Below are positions 20,757-30,687 of a DNA stretch of 64,000 nt, piece by piece. A program made the position numbers and the translations under genes. The DNA is from Thermotoga maritima MSB8 (lineage in GTDB: Bacteria > Thermotogota > Thermotogae > Thermotogales > Thermotogaceae): the NCBI RefSeq assembly GCF_000008545.1, contig NC_000853.1, forward strand, positions 1,006,465 to 1,070,464. Direction: 5' to 3'. Positions within the stretch are counted from its first letter, which is position 1. The number at the start of each line of letters is the position of its first letter. The notes beneath the pieces are model-generated. The model had not been told where the DNA came from. It ran no database searches and worked only from the letters and a program-made list of their open reading frames with translations.

Positions 20757-21839
20757 TCATTCGCGCAGAATCCTCTCAAAAACCGGATCAACTATTCTGT
20801 ATCCGCTCTGCGTTTTTTCTATGAAGGACATCTTTTCCAGAGTTTCAAGGAGGGAGTACAATCGGGAGTCACCGATGAAGTCGCCTTTTGCGCGGAAGAT
20901 GTTTTTCAGGGCAGACCAGGTGTTTATTCCCCTTGCGATCTGTCTCAATATGAATGGATACCTTTCGCTCCTTTTTCTGAGCTCTTCCATTTCCTTTTCA
21001 AAAAGAGCCTTCACGGCATGGAACACCTCTTTCAGTGCTTCATCTTTTTTCTTCTTTTCGAGGTACTTCACTCCAAAAAGGACAAGATACCCCACTATAC
21101 CGTCTATTTCTCTCACAATTTCTTCCACGTCGAAGTTGATCTTCTCTCCCACTTCGCGGAAGCCTTCCATGAGGAAATCCACGGATTGATCGAAGGTGAA
21201 CGGTCTCACCGTGAGAAAACCTATTCCACGGCCATGGAGGGGTGAGCTGTAGTCTTCGAGTTTCAAAAAATCGTGAAGAACGCCGACTTCTGAACCACTG
21301 ATGATGAAGCGCACGTTTTCGAAGTTGTCGTAGCAGTAGGCAAAGAGTGCCAGAAGATCGTTTCCACCGCGAGAACCGTAGTATCTGAGATACTGCGCCT
21401 CATCGAAGAAGATGACTATCTTTTTCTTCCGCCTCTTTGCCGTTTCGTTCAGCTTTTCGAGAAGATCGGAAAGACTGAATTCCTTTGGATTGAGTTCTAT
21501 CGATGTTCCACTCACTGTGATTCCACGGACCCTCTTGAGAACGTTCAGAAGTTTCTGAGATTTCGATATTCTGGACAGCTCCTCTCCGAGAAACCTTGTG
21601 AGATGATGGGACGAGATGTTACCCCCCGATGTCTCGTAGAGTCTTCTTCCGTCCACGGTTATGTGTAGAAGATCGCTTTTGTTCAGAAAGACTTTCACAA
21701 GGGAGGACTTTCCAACCCGCCTCAGGCCGGTGATCACAACGATCGGATAGGTTTCGAGCAGTTTTTCGAGGTCTTTCAGTTCTCTTTCTCTATCGAAGAG
21801 ATCTTCCTTTTTCGTCTTGGGAGTAAGGGAGAAAAGCAA
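20757..21839 (-). CDS. Archaeal-type AAA/STAND ATPase (ATPase_2 family)
   Basis: About 360 residues. Walker A is VVITGLRRVGKSSLV, Walker B is KIVIFFDEAQYL, and sensor RFIISGSEVGVL follows. The C-terminal part is a winged-helix-like region (SRLYSLLETLEKMSFIEKT). The family is abundant in archaea and Thermotogae and of unclear function. I place the start at TTG 21839: GGAGGTG sits just upstream, and the resulting N terminus LLFSLTPKTKKEDLFDRERE matches the family's usual beginning. Starts at 21854 or 21863 would put the ribosome site inside the gene. It converges on the cupin gene. Confidence 0.85.
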   Translation of the reverse strand: MLFSLTPKTKKEDLFDRERELKDLEKLLETYPIVVITGLRRVGKSSLVKVFLNKSDLLHITVDGRRLYETSGGNISSHHLTRFLGEELSRISKSQKLLNVLKRVRGITVSGTSIELNPKEFSLSDLLEKLNETAKRRKKKIVIFFDEAQYLRYYGSRGGNDLLALFAYCYDNFENVRFIISGSEVGVLHDFLKLEDYSSPLHGRGIGFLTVRPFTFDQSVDFLMEGFREVGEKINFDVEEIVREIDGIVGYLVLFGVKYLEKKKKDEALKEVFHAVKALFEKEMEELRKRSERYPFILRQIARGINTWSALKNIFRAKGDFIGDSRLYSLLETLEKMSFIEKTQSGYRIVDPVFERILRE

Positions 21840-21872
21840 GTCGATCACCTCCATTCTTATCATATCACTTCT

Positions 21873-21904
21873 GGGGTCGGAAGTTGCTTCCGGGGGCGGA
21901 AGTT
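21873..21904. repeat. Short direct repeat upstream of the ATPase gene
   Basis: GGGGTCGGAAGTT (21873-21885) and GGGGGCGGAAGTT (21892-21904) match at 12 of 13 positions, seven bases apart. GGAAGTTGCTTCC within them is also palindromic. They lie between the divergent ATPase and nucleotidyltransferase-fold genes and could be a regulator site. No regulator is indicated. Confidence 0.35.
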
Positions 21905-21993
21905 ACAAAAGTTTCTCTTTTTGACTTTCTGGAGTGATAACATAATGGTGAAAAGTATGATTTAGATGAAAAGCTGTCTGGGGAGATGAGAAG

Positions 21994-22470
21994 ATGATAA
22001 GGCCCGAATATCTTCGCGTTCTTCGTAAAATATACGACCGACTGAAAAATGAGAAAGTGAACTGGGTAGTTACAGGTAGTCTCAGTTTTGCGCTGCAGGG
22101 AGTTCCTGTTGAAGTTCACGATATCGACATTCAAACTGATGAAGAAGGAGCTTATGAAATCGAACGCATTTTCTCTGAGTTCGTAAGCAAAAAGGTCAGG
22201 TTTTCTTCCACGGAAAAAATCTGTTCTCATTTCGGTGAATTAATTATCGATGGAATAAAAGTTGAAATTATGGGAGATATTCGAAAACGGCTCGAAGATG
22301 GAACCTGGGAAGATCCCGTAGATTTGAACAAATACAAAAGGTTTGTAGAAACACATGGAATGAAAATACCGGTTTTATCCCTGGAGTATGAATATCAGGC
22401 ATATTTGAAACTGGGCAGGGTAGAGAAAGCCGAGACGTTGAGAAAGTGGTTAAACGAAAGGAAGGGGTGA
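21994..22470 (+). CDS. Nucleotidyltransferase-fold protein
   Basis: 158 residues. VNWVVTGSLSFALQGVPVEV and HDIDIQTDEEG supply the GS motif and the two acidic residues of the pol-beta superfamily. VEIMGDIRKRL is the region of the third strand. The closing helices (YEYQAYLKLGRVEKAETLRKW) are typical of the DUF4269/MNT-like group. The substrate is unknown. Start ATG behind GGGGAGATGA. The metallopeptidase gene begins five bases after its stop, so they may be cotranscribed. Confidence 0.75.
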   Translation: MIRPEYLRVLRKIYDRLKNEKVNWVVTGSLSFALQGVPVEVHDIDIQTDEEGAYEIERIFSEFVSKKVRFSSTEKICSHFGELIIDGIKVEIMGDIRKRLEDGTWEDPVDLNKYKRFVETHGMKIPVLSLEYEYQAYLKLGRVEKAETLRKWLNERKG

Positions 22471-22474
22471 TACA

Positions 22475-24982
22475 TTGATCAAGAGGTTGTTTTTTGCCGT
22501 CGTTCTTTTACTTGTTGCAGAACTCTTCTCCGGTGTTCTCCACTTCGAGCACGCGGATGTTGTTTATCCAGAAGGATACTTTGAAAACGCCGTTCTTGTT
22601 GGAAACATCTTCGAGGCGATCAGGCCGAAGGTGATAGAGCTCGTTGGAAACGACCCGGGACGGATAACTATTGTCCTCAAAGACAGGGGCACCATCTCGA
22701 ATGGCTACACGATGCCTTTCTTTCATAAAACGATTGTGGTCTACCTGTGGCCCCCTGAAAGCTGGCTTTCCTTTCGCCTTTCTCTCGAGGACTGGTACGC
22801 TTACGTTCTCATTCACGAATTCTCCCACATGTGCCATCTCACCTATCAGGACGAAATAGGAAAGACGGTAACAAAACTCACGGGAATTCCTCTTTATCCC
22901 CAACTCTTCAGCGACCTGGTGGAGGGTGTTACCGTTTTCAACGAGAGCTCTTTCTCGATCTCATCTGGAAGACTAAACAATCCTTTTTTCTCGAATGGTC
23001 TGTTCTACTACTCACTTCCCAACTTTCCATCTCCTGGTTACATAAAAGTAGCACCCGATGACGACTACAGAGACGGGCTTCTGTACTACAACTTCACAGC
23101 CGGGTTTTACAGCTACCTTGTGGAGACGTACGGCCTTGAGAAAGTGAAGGAGTTTTTCAGGGAAACTTCCAAAACGTTCAGTACTTTTGCCTTTGAGGGT
23201 TTCAAGGACCCATACGAGAAGGTCTTTGGAAAAACGCGCGAAGAGATCTACACGGACTGGATCTATTCTCTCACAAAACACGAGTACCCTCAGGGAGATC
23301 TTGTATACAGCGCAAAAAACACCTGGCTTCACAAGATCGATTTGTACGGGGACCATCTGGTTGTCCTTTCGGAAGAGTACGGGCCCTCCACTTCGTACAC
23401 GGGGATGAAAAAACAGATTTTGAAGATCCTTGACCTGGATGGGAAAGAAGTTCAGAAGATTCCCGTGAGAAACGTTCTGGACGTGAAGATCGATGGAGAG
23501 AAGATCTACGTGCTCACCAAAGAAAAATCTTTCAACCGTTACGAAAATGTCCTGTGGGATGTGAAGGGTGGAAGACAGATTTCAAAGGGGAACATAAGCG
23601 CTTTCGATGTGGAAAACGGAAAGGTTTACCTTGCCTTTTACGATACGAAGACAGGAAAAGCAACAATAGAAGGATCGGAGTTTCACACCACGCTCGACGA
23701 ATTCATAAGGTACATGGACGTATCAGATCGTTTTGTGGCGCTCTTCACAGAGAAAAACGACATTATCGTTCTGAAAACAAACGGAGAAGTCATCCTTGAA
23801 CTGAAAAACGAAACAATGAAAGGACCGTACGTGAAGTTCTGGAAAGATGGAATAATATTCGTTCAGGTGGAAGGAGAACACACCGTTCCCTGCTACTACG
23901 ATCTTGAGAAGAAAGAACTCCACAGACTTTCATCGAAGAGCCTCGTGGAAGATTTTGTGATCCAGGGAAGTGAAATTTACTACATAAGTTACATCCCATA
24001 CGGCCAGACAGGGGGAACGGGTGTTTACAGAAAAGATCTGAGTATGGAACCTGTGGTGGTCGAAGTGAAAAAGAGTGAACCTTTTGTGATAGAAGGCAAA
24101 AAGTTTTCCACTGGAAACGAGTTCGGCTTCAGACTGAGAAAGTTTTTCCAGCCTGCGATGTGGTTTCCAGTGTATTTTGACAACGCTTTCTCTCTTTTCC
24201 TCATGTTCTCGAACGTGGAAAACAACACCTTCCTGTTTTTGATGCCGTCTGTTGATTTGAAGGGAAATTTCAATCAATACACCGGCTTTGTGGCTTCCAG
24301 GGACAATTTCACAGCGTACGGTGAATACTCCTCTTCTGGGGATTACAGTTTCGGTTTGACGGGGGTTTTAGGTGATTTTCCTGTTTCCGCAAACACACGA
24401 CTCGACGTTACCTTTGAAATGAACTTCAGTTCGACCCAAACATCTCTGAACAGTGAAGCAGGAGCCGCTAACAACATTGGAGTGGGTGTCGATCTCAGAA
24501 CGTATCTGCTGGATATGCCTTCCTCTTTGAAGGTGTCCCTGAATCTTCTCAATGACGACCTCTCACACCTTTTCGATCTGAACAGTTTGTTCTGTTTCGC
24601 TGGCCTGACTTCAGCGCTTGGAAAAGACGGAAGTTTCTCCGCAAACATCAAGTTTCAGCTTTTAAACTCGGAGGATTTCTCCTACGACGTGTCTTTTGCC
24701 CAGACGCTTTTCAAAAACAGTGCAGAGCTTTTCGATGGTTTTATTCTTCTCAGAAACACGGGGAACACGTTGGGAATCGCTCGACTGAGATTTTCCAATG
24801 GAGAAGAGGAGCACGTTATCTATGATCACCTTTTCCAAGAGGTGTACATGGAAGGGCTCAAGTTCTATATCACAGTTGGCGGATTTTTGAACATGAACGA
24901 TATTTCCTCCGGTAGTTTCTACGTGGGAATAAGTACCAGTCCGAATGGATTACCTTCTATTTCACTTTTCATAAGAAACTGA
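22475..24982 (+). CDS. Exported zinc metallopeptidase-like protein with beta-rich C-terminal domain
   Basis: 835 residues starting at TTG 22475 (AAGGGGTGA upstream). IKRLFFAVVLLLVAELFSG is a signal peptide. HEFSHMCH near residue 114 is an HExxH zinc site, and VEGVTVFNE about 45 residues later offers the third, glutamate ligand, as in gluzincins. After residue 270 there is a long beta region that looks like a six- or seven-bladed propeller (KILDLDGKEVQKIPV-type repeats). The last 280 residues resemble a beta-barrel or beta-sandwich and end in a hydrophobic strand (LPSISLFIRN), which could anchor it in the outer membrane. Substrate and exact family are not known. Confidence 0.72.
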   Translation: MIKRLFFAVVLLLVAELFSGVLHFEHADVVYPEGYFENAVLVGNIFEAIRPKVIELVGNDPGRITIVLKDRGTISNGYTMPFFHKTIVVYLWPPESWLSFRLSLEDWYAYVLIHEFSHMCHLTYQDEIGKTVTKLTGIPLYPQLFSDLVEGVTVFNESSFSISSGRLNNPFFSNGLFYYSLPNFPSPGYIKVAPDDDYRDGLLYYNFTAGFYSYLVETYGLEKVKEFFRETSKTFSTFAFEGFKDPYEKVFGKTREEIYTDWIYSLTKHEYPQGDLVYSAKNTWLHKIDLYGDHLVVLSEEYGPSTSYTGMKKQILKILDLDGKEVQKIPVRNVLDVKIDGEKIYVLTKEKSFNRYENVLWDVKGGRQISKGNISAFDVENGKVYLAFYDTKTGKATIEGSEFHTTLDEFIRYMDVSDRFVALFTEKNDIIVLKTNGEVILELKNETMKGPYVKFWKDGIIFVQVEGEHTVPCYYDLEKKELHRLSSKSLVEDFVIQGSEIYYISYIPYGQTGGTGVYRKDLSMEPVVVEVKKSEPFVIEGKKFSTGNEFGFRLRKFFQPAMWFPVYFDNAFSLFLMFSNVENNTFLFLMPSVDLKGNFNQYTGFVASRDNFTAYGEYSSSGDYSFGLTGVLGDFPVSANTRLDVTFEMNFSSTQTSLNSEAGAANNIGVGVDLRTYLLDMPSSLKVSLNLLNDDLSHLFDLNSLFCFAGLTSALGKDGSFSANIKFQLLNSEDFSYDVSFAQTLFKNSAELFDGFILLRNTGNTLGIARLRFSNGEEEHVIYDHLFQEVYMEGLKFYITVGGFLNMNDISSGSFYVGISTSPNGLPSISLFIRN

Positions 24983-25031
24983 GTGGTAAAATATTAATGC
25001 GAGAAGACACATAGAAAAGGAGGTGGCATTA

Positions 25032-26804
25032 ATGATTGTAACAAAAAGGCATGCGATCGTGCTGAAGAAGCTCTACGAGAAGGGAGAAGAGTTCAGCGTA
25101 AAGGAATGGGAGGACTTCGACAGAGAAACGCTGTGGCACCTTGAACTTGCTGGCCTGGTCAAACCCGTCGGTGTTGAGATGTACGATCTGACCTTTTCTG
25201 GTAACATCCTTGGAGAACTCCTCACGGACATGATAAGAGAAGGTGTCTTGAAGAATCCTGAGGAATGGGACGACTCGTTCAGGTGGATCGGCTCCGAAGT
25301 CATTTCCATGATCAGATACTCGAAGCTGGCTCAGTCGAGAGTGAGAGGAGAAGTCGCTAAAGCGCTTGAAGAGAGAGGATTCGCGAAGGAAGGAAATCTC
25401 ACGCCTTACGCTTATACTCTCGATGAGATTTACCATGCGTCACATCCCAGACTGGTTGTGAACTTGAAAGTTGCGGAGTACCTGAGAAAGATGGTGGAGG
25501 GTCCGGGGGAGTCCAGCACGCTTCCTGTGGGAGGAGATGAACTCCTTCAGCTTGAAGCGATGAGGATGATAGCCTTCTCTGTTCCAAGGTCTGATGTTTA
25601 CGCTCTCACAGGACTCGGACAGCAGATCAGGGCGGCACTCAGAAAGGGTCTTGTTGTGACGGATGAACTGATTCTCGACGAACTCATTCTGGACACTGTC
25701 GCGAAGGCTTACGAAGGGAACCAGTTGAGTGATTTTGAAAGAAACGCACTTCTCGAAAGAGGCCTCATTGACTGGACGGGAGAGCTTCACCCAATGGCGG
25801 AGCATCTCTACCTTGCGTGGAAGATATACAAAAAGGGTCCTTACCTCATGACCCCCGCTTTCCAGATCTCGGAGGACGAAGCGAGGCTCCTGGAAGTGAT
25901 CGTCAAGCTCTGGAAGAGGCATGAAAAGGAAGATGATGTCTTCCCAGAACCGAAGCAGATAGAGAAGGCAGTGGACTGGGAGTGGAAGAGAAAGGATCTC
26001 ACCGTGAAGCTTGCACTCTACAACCTTGAAGGTTTCGGCCTTTTGAAATCGAGAGAACACAAACACGGAGCAAGGAGGACGCTCGTTTACGAGTTGACCA
26101 GCTATGGTGAAGAAGTGCTTGAAGATCAGAGAAAGAGCCTCAGGAGTGTCACGGCTGTCGGTGTGAAATCAATTACCATGACGAAGAAAGAATTCGCAGC
26201 TCCAAACATGGAATGGTATGAACAGGCAAGAAAAGAAGGCCTCGTCAGCGATGCTGCTCCCACTTCTTCTGGTCGTCTCTACGCGAGGCTTTCTGTCGAA
26301 GCCGAGAGAAGACCGCTCATAACGAACACAGAAATGAAGGTTCTCAGAAAGGTTCCGTACAAAGCGGGTGTTTTCATCGAAGATATGAATCTTTCAGAAG
26401 AGGAAAGAATAGCACTCGACAGTCTCGAAGCGAAGAATCTGGTGGAGATTTTGCCCACAGACGTTGTCACGCTCACAGAAGCGGGTCAGCTCATGAAGAG
26501 AGCTCTCTCTGCTGTTTCCGATGATGTGGAAGCACCGGTGACACCCCTTGTGATCAGACTTCTTCAGGCTATAAGAACACACGGCGGACTTCAGATGAGG
26601 GAGAAAAGGATCAGGATAAACCCGGAAAGCTGGAAAGTCGTAGAAAGAGAACTCGGTGTCGACCCGGAAACTTTCGATGATACAGTCAACCTCGCCAGAA
26701 TATCTAAATTCATCACAGAAAACGCACTGACAGAAGCGGGAGTAGCACTACTTCAGGCAGTGGATGAACTAGCAAGAAAAGAGTATCCATGGGTTGAAGT
26801 TTGA
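25032..26804 (+). CDS. DUF505 protein
   Basis: About 590 residues of a family found mainly in archaea and Thermotogae with no established function. The chain is highly charged and contains several winged-helix-like repeats of the form LYEKGEEFSVKEWEDFDRET and LEAKNLVEILPTDVVTLTEAG, suggesting DNA or protein binding. Start at the ATG at 25032 with AAGGAGGTGG upstream; the in-frame GTG at 25023 overlaps that site. It is followed by a strong terminator shared with the convergent glutamate dehydrogenase gene. Confidence 0.8.
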   Translation: MIVTKRHAIVLKKLYEKGEEFSVKEWEDFDRETLWHLELAGLVKPVGVEMYDLTFSGNILGELLTDMIREGVLKNPEEWDDSFRWIGSEVISMIRYSKLAQSRVRGEVAKALEERGFAKEGNLTPYAYTLDEIYHASHPRLVVNLKVAEYLRKMVEGPGESSTLPVGGDELLQLEAMRMIAFSVPRSDVYALTGLGQQIRAALRKGLVVTDELILDELILDTVAKAYEGNQLSDFERNALLERGLIDWTGELHPMAEHLYLAWKIYKKGPYLMTPAFQISEDEARLLEVIVKLWKRHEKEDDVFPEPKQIEKAVDWEWKRKDLTVKLALYNLEGFGLLKSREHKHGARRTLVYELTSYGEEVLEDQRKSLRSVTAVGVKSITMTKKEFAAPNMEWYEQARKEGLVSDAAPTSSGRLYARLSVEAERRPLITNTEMKVLRKVPYKAGVFIEDMNLSEEERIALDSLEAKNLVEILPTDVVTLTEAGQLMKRALSAVSDDVEAPVTPLVIRLLQAIRTHGGLQMREKRIRINPESWKVVERELGVDPETFDDTVNLARISKFITENALTEAGVALLQAVDELARKEYPWVEV

Positions 26805-26811
26805 TGAATAC

Positions 26812-26840
26812 AAAGCCCCACCTTCCCGGTGGGGCTTTTT
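26812..26840. terminator. Bidirectional terminator between the DUF505 and glutamate dehydrogenase genes
   Basis: AAAGCCCCACC (26812-26822), loop TTCCC, GGTGGGGCTTT (26828-26838), then T tract. The eleven-pair stem and flanking A/T tracts let it end transcripts from both sides. Confidence 0.9.
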
Positions 26841-28091
26841 TCACGGATAGATACCTCTCTTTTTCGTGGCGTACGCAACTCGATCGATCGCAAGAATGTA
26901 AGCTGCTGTTCTCATATCGACGTTGTATTTCTCCTTTACTTTCATAACATCGTTGAATGCTCCTTTCATCATCTTTTCAAGGGCGTTTCTCACCTGATCC
27001 AAATCCCAGAAGAAGCTCTGAAGGTCCTGAACCCATTCAAAGTAAGAAACCGTAACTCCACCGGCGTTGGCGAGTATGTCTGGTACCACAAGAATTCCTC
27101 TTCTGCTCAGGATTTCGTCGGCTTCAGGTGTTGTGGGACCGTTTGCTCCTTCCACCACGGCTTTTGCCTTTATTCTTTCCGCGTTTCCAGCGTGGATAGC
27201 ACCTTCCAAAGCTGCAGGGACGAGAATGTCAACATCCAGTTCCAGAAGTTCTTCGTTGGTTATTCTTTCACCCTTCGGATATGTAACGACCGTTCCGTGT
27301 TCTTTTTTGTATCTGATCAGCTCCTCCACGTCGAACCCCTCGGGATTGTAGATACCGCCTCTGCTGTCGCTCACCGCAACGACTTTCGATCCGAGTTCTT
27401 GAGAAATCAAAAGAGCGGCGAACTGACCCACGTTTCCAAATCCCTGAACGGCAACTGTTGCTTTCTTTGGATCTATTCCCAGAACATCCATTGCAAGCCC
27501 TGCACACACCTTAACACCACGACCCGTGGCTTCTTCACGACCCTTTGATCCTCCCAGTTCCACGGGTTTTCCTGTGACAATTCCCAAAACGGTGTGACCC
27601 ACATTCATACTGTATGTATCCATGTACCACGCCATCACATCTGCGTTCGTGTTTACATCTGGTGCAGGTATGTCGTTGTACGGGCCTATTATCACCTGAA
27701 TCTCTGAGAAGAACCTTCTTGAGAGTCTTTCAAGCTCGTTTCTTGAGAGTTTCTTTGGATCTACCCTGACTCCTCCCTTCCCTCCACCGAAAGGCAGATT
27801 CATCACAGCAGTCTTCCATGTCATCCAGAATGCGAGGGCTTTCACCTCATCGAGTGTGACATCGGGGTGGTACCTGATACCACCTTTGGCTGGACCTCTC
27901 GCAACGTTGTGCTGCACACGGTATCCTGTGAAGACTTCGACGTGGCCGTCATCCATTCTCACTGGGAATTCAACGATCAAAACACGTTTTGGTCTTCTGA
28001 GAACCTCTGCAAGGTCTGATTCCAGATCCATGAGTGATGCGGCACGGTTGAACTGTTCAACTGCCATCTCGTAGAGGCTTTTCTCCGGCAT
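26841..28091 (-). CDS. gdhA: Glutamate dehydrogenase, NAD(P)-dependent
   Basis: 416 residues, the normal length for hexameric glutamate dehydrogenases. It interconverts glutamate and 2-oxoglutarate plus ammonia in the cytoplasm. The glutamate site is seen in PFGGGKGGVRVDP and the catalytic-lysine segment RGPAKGGIRYHPD. PAPDVNTNADVMAWYMD is conserved, as is the Rossmann motif AVQGFGNVGQFAALL followed by SDSRGG at the end of the second strand. Start ATG with GAGGGGGG upstream. It stands alone, with a terminator behind it and a small inverted repeat in front. Confidence 0.95.
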   Translation of the reverse strand: MPEKSLYEMAVEQFNRAASLMDLESDLAEVLRRPKRVLIVEFPVRMDDGHVEVFTGYRVQHNVARGPAKGGIRYHPDVTLDEVKALAFWMTWKTAVMNLPFGGGKGGVRVDPKKLSRNELERLSRRFFSEIQVIIGPYNDIPAPDVNTNADVMAWYMDTYSMNVGHTVLGIVTGKPVELGGSKGREEATGRGVKVCAGLAMDVLGIDPKKATVAVQGFGNVGQFAALLISQELGSKVVAVSDSRGGIYNPEGFDVEELIRYKKEHGTVVTYPKGERITNEELLELDVDILVPAALEGAIHAGNAERIKAKAVVEGANGPTTPEADEILSRRGILVVPDILANAGGVTVSYFEWVQDLQSFFWDLDQVRNALEKMMKGAFNDVMKVKEKYNVDMRTAAYILAIDRVAYATKKRGIYP

Positions 28092-28118
28092 ACATTTCCC
28101 CCCTCGAACAGAAGTATG

Positions 28119-28135
28119 CGATATAAACCATATCG
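28119..28135. promoter_or_regulatory. Inverted repeat upstream of glutamate dehydrogenase
   Basis: CGATAT-AAACC-ATATCG, a perfect 6-5-6 inverted repeat 28 to 44 bases before the start codon, in the likely promoter region. It may be an operator; nothing identifies the regulator. Confidence 0.3.
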
Positions 28136-28237
28136 TTACCTATTGTATCATTTTGGAAACAAAAATAAAAATTTCATGAAAAATTTCTTGAATTCTGTGA
28201 CCAAAAGGGTTTAATATATAGCCGGAGGTGATGTGAG

Positions 28238-28657
28238 ATGTATAGAGATAAAATTGCAAAAATTATCGGTACTGTCTTTTCGGCATTGACAGTACTTCCA
28301 CTTGCGATTCCTGTCTTTCTCTCGTTGTTGGTTCTTGTGACGAGGGGAAAATTTCTCTACGATTTTTTCATGCCGGCGGAGCTCTTCGTTTTCACACTGG
28401 TGGGAGGTTTGGGTGTTATAGTTGTCCTTGCACTGATGAAAAAAGATTTCAGAAGGTTGGCAGTGGCTCTTTCGCTGGCGCTTCTCAATCTGATCGTTTC
28501 ACAAGTCTATGCCAACGTAAGTGGGCTTGCACATGGAAGCACGGAACTTACAGGAACACATCTGTTCATTGTGAGCACATTCATCGTTCTTTACCACTTC
28601 TTTGCCTTCCTGGTGGTGTTTGAAAGTTTTAGATCGTTAAAGTTTCTGCGCTCTTGA
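28238..28657 (+). CDS. Small integral membrane protein, unknown function
   Basis: 139 residues with four clear membrane helices (about residues 8-34, 46-66, 72-93, 105-130). No family is recognised. Start ATG behind CGGAGGTGATG. Its last 21 bases overlap the end of the convergent DMT transporter gene. Confidence 0.75.
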   Translation: MYRDKIAKIIGTVFSALTVLPLAIPVFLSLLVLVTRGKFLYDFFMPAELFVFTLVGGLGVIVVLALMKKDFRRLAVALSLALLNLIVSQVYANVSGLAHGSTELTGTHLFIVSTFIVLYHFFAFLVVFESFRSLKFLRS

Positions 28658-29518
28658 TAGCCTTTTATAACTCCTTCTGAGACTCATGATTATCAGAGAA
28701 GATATTATCAATCCCATCCCTGCAATCTGTTGAATCCCAACCGTTTCGTTTCTAAAAACAACCCCCGCTATCACAGAAACCACCGTTGTGAAGTTGGAGA
28801 AGAGGGTGGTGAAGATGGGAGACAGTTTCCTTATGGCGTAGTTGAGGAGGAAAAACGCGACGGTGGAAGAGAGAACACCGAGATACAGGGCACCGATTAC
28901 CACATCAACGTTGAACACCGGTCTGAAATCACCCGTTGAAAGACTCAAAAGGGTGAAGAAAACTGCTCCGGTCATCATCATGAAGAAGGTGATTTCAGTT
29001 GGCGTGAACTCCTTTGAAAACTTTCTCGAGAACACACTGTACATCGCTCCAGAGAGTACGGCAAGGAGCATGAAGACTTTCCCAACGATGTTTCCCGGTG
29101 TGATGTTGAAACCAACTATCAATGAAACTCCAAGAAAACCCATTCCCACAAGAAGGTAGTGAAGAAGATCTCCCTTTTCTTTGAGAATGAAAGGAGCAAG
29201 GAGGTTGACAACGATCGGTATCAGGGCGATGATCATACCGGCTTCTGAGGAGTTCACTCTCTGAAGGCCGTACGTTTCGAAAAGAAAGTAGAGCACAGGC
29301 TGAAAGAGAACGAGTTTCCAGAGCTTCCAGTAGGGTTTCTTTCCAAGCTTCACAGCACCAGTTATCAAGAGGAGAAGGTAAGAGAGAAAAGCCACGATGA
29401 ATCTGAATGAAAGAAAAGTCAGGGGAGTTACATAATCGAGAGCGTTCTTCGTGAAAAGAAAAGAAAGTCCGAATATCGTGGAATAAGCAAGACCTGAAAG
29501 AAGAACTCTTAGATCCAT
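28637..29518 (-). CDS. EamA/DMT-superfamily transporter
   Basis: 293 residues with ten predicted membrane helices in two EamA repeats. The first begins GLAYSTIFGLSFLFTKNALD; the second begins MLLAVLSGAMYSVFSRKF. The repeat end FFLLNYAIRKLSPIFTTLFS is characteristic. It is a probable exporter of amino acids or other metabolites. GGAGG lies six bases before the ATG. The 150 bases upstream, to the end of the next gene at 29592, hold nothing else recognised. Confidence 0.88.
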   Translation of the reverse strand: MDLRVLLSGLAYSTIFGLSFLFTKNALDYVTPLTFLSFRFIVAFLSYLLLLITGAVKLGKKPYWKLWKLVLFQPVLYFLFETYGLQRVNSSEAGMIIALIPIVVNLLAPFILKEKGDLLHYLLVGMGFLGVSLIVGFNITPGNIVGKVFMLLAVLSGAMYSVFSRKFSKEFTPTEITFFMMMTGAVFFTLLSLSTGDFRPVFNVDVVIGALYLGVLSSTVAFFLLNYAIRKLSPIFTTLFSNFTTVVSVIAGVVFRNETVGIQQIAGMGLIISSLIIMSLRRSYKRLSRAQKL

Positions 29519-29591
29519 GTTATACCTCCAGCGTTTTTGTCTGTGATGGCATCACAGTTGAGATTTTACTATAAGAAATTCGAAAAGCTAA

Positions 29592-30687
29592 CTACCATTC
29601 CACAGAGATTCTCTGGACCATTATTCCGCGATAATAATTGTACGCGGTGAAGCCAAGAAGGTAAAAGATGTGCAGCCTGTTGTTTTCATGTATCAGATTT
29701 ATGCTCCAGGGGGCCAGGAAAGATCCTCTTTTCTCCGATTTCAAAGTAGTCCAGGCTCTCAAGACCGTACTTTTCCATGATGGCCTTTGTGAGGTCGAAG
29801 GTCTTTTTCAATTTTCCATCCAAACCGATTTCGATAACGACAGTGTGAAACGTTGAGTAATCTAAGCCCAGAGTGAAAAAAGAATCATCCGTGTGACCGA
29901 GAACCGGGTATCCACCGCCACCGCTTGGTATGGAGAAAGGAATCTTTACCGTTCTTTTCTTTTTCTTTTTTCCGAACTCGTAAACGGTCAGCTCTCTGTT
30001 CATCCATCCTTCCACTCTGTAGTACTTTCCGTCTGCGAAAAAGTCCGGAAGATAATCCAGCTTGAATTGTTTTCCTTTCTCAGAGAGAGAACCTGAATAA
30101 GAGAACACCTGACAGAGGTAAGCAGAGGAATGTCCAGAACCGGTGATCTTGTAGGCAAGAAATTCTACTCCCGATTCGCTCGCTTCGTTGACCAGAAAAT
30201 TCTCGAAATCCAGTTCTTTCTCATCGAGAATGTTTCCTTCTCTGTCGATTCTCATCAGATATAGAAAATTCTCTCCATCGAGCCCGACACTTCCGAGAAA
30301 CAGAAAGTCGTTGTCGAGTTTGTACAGTTCTCCGTGGTAGAACGATACATCTTCATAAGGAATGTTCCAGATGTTGTTGTAGGTTGGTTCTCTGTAATCC
30401 CAGACATTGGAGTTGAGTTTTCTGTATCTTAAGATGAACCCGTCTCCGCTTGCTTGCCTGTAAGCGTATATCTCGAGAACGTTCTCTCCATCAATGATGG
30501 CATCTTCAACGTAGTTGTAGTTGTTCCCGAGGTAACACAGATCCACTCCTTCGAACGAAACGGCTTCTTTCGACACAGATCCCACAAAAACCAAAAATTT
30601 CCCGGAATCAAATCTAACTTTATCGATGCTCTGAGCGAAGAGCACAGCCGAGAAAAGAACAAACAGGATCAAAATACCCCTCTTCAT
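29592..30687 (-). pseudogene. Exported beta-rich protein gene with a C-terminal frameshift
   Basis: Start ATG at 30687, overlapping the stop of the upstream gene (ATGA). MKRGILILFVLFSAVLFAQ is a signal peptide. The body is made of repeated beta strands and turns (YLMRIDREGNILDEKEL, VIEIGLDGKLKKTFDLT) like a propeller. The open frame ends at 29686 with an abrupt EHKSDT. One base on, coding continues as INLIHENNRLHIFYLLGF and ends at 29592 with VQRISVEW. The switch is at a run of five C (minus strand, 29713-29709). The intact protein would have about 364 residues. It may be a true mutation, a slippage-variable tract or a sequencing error. Confidence 0.7.
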
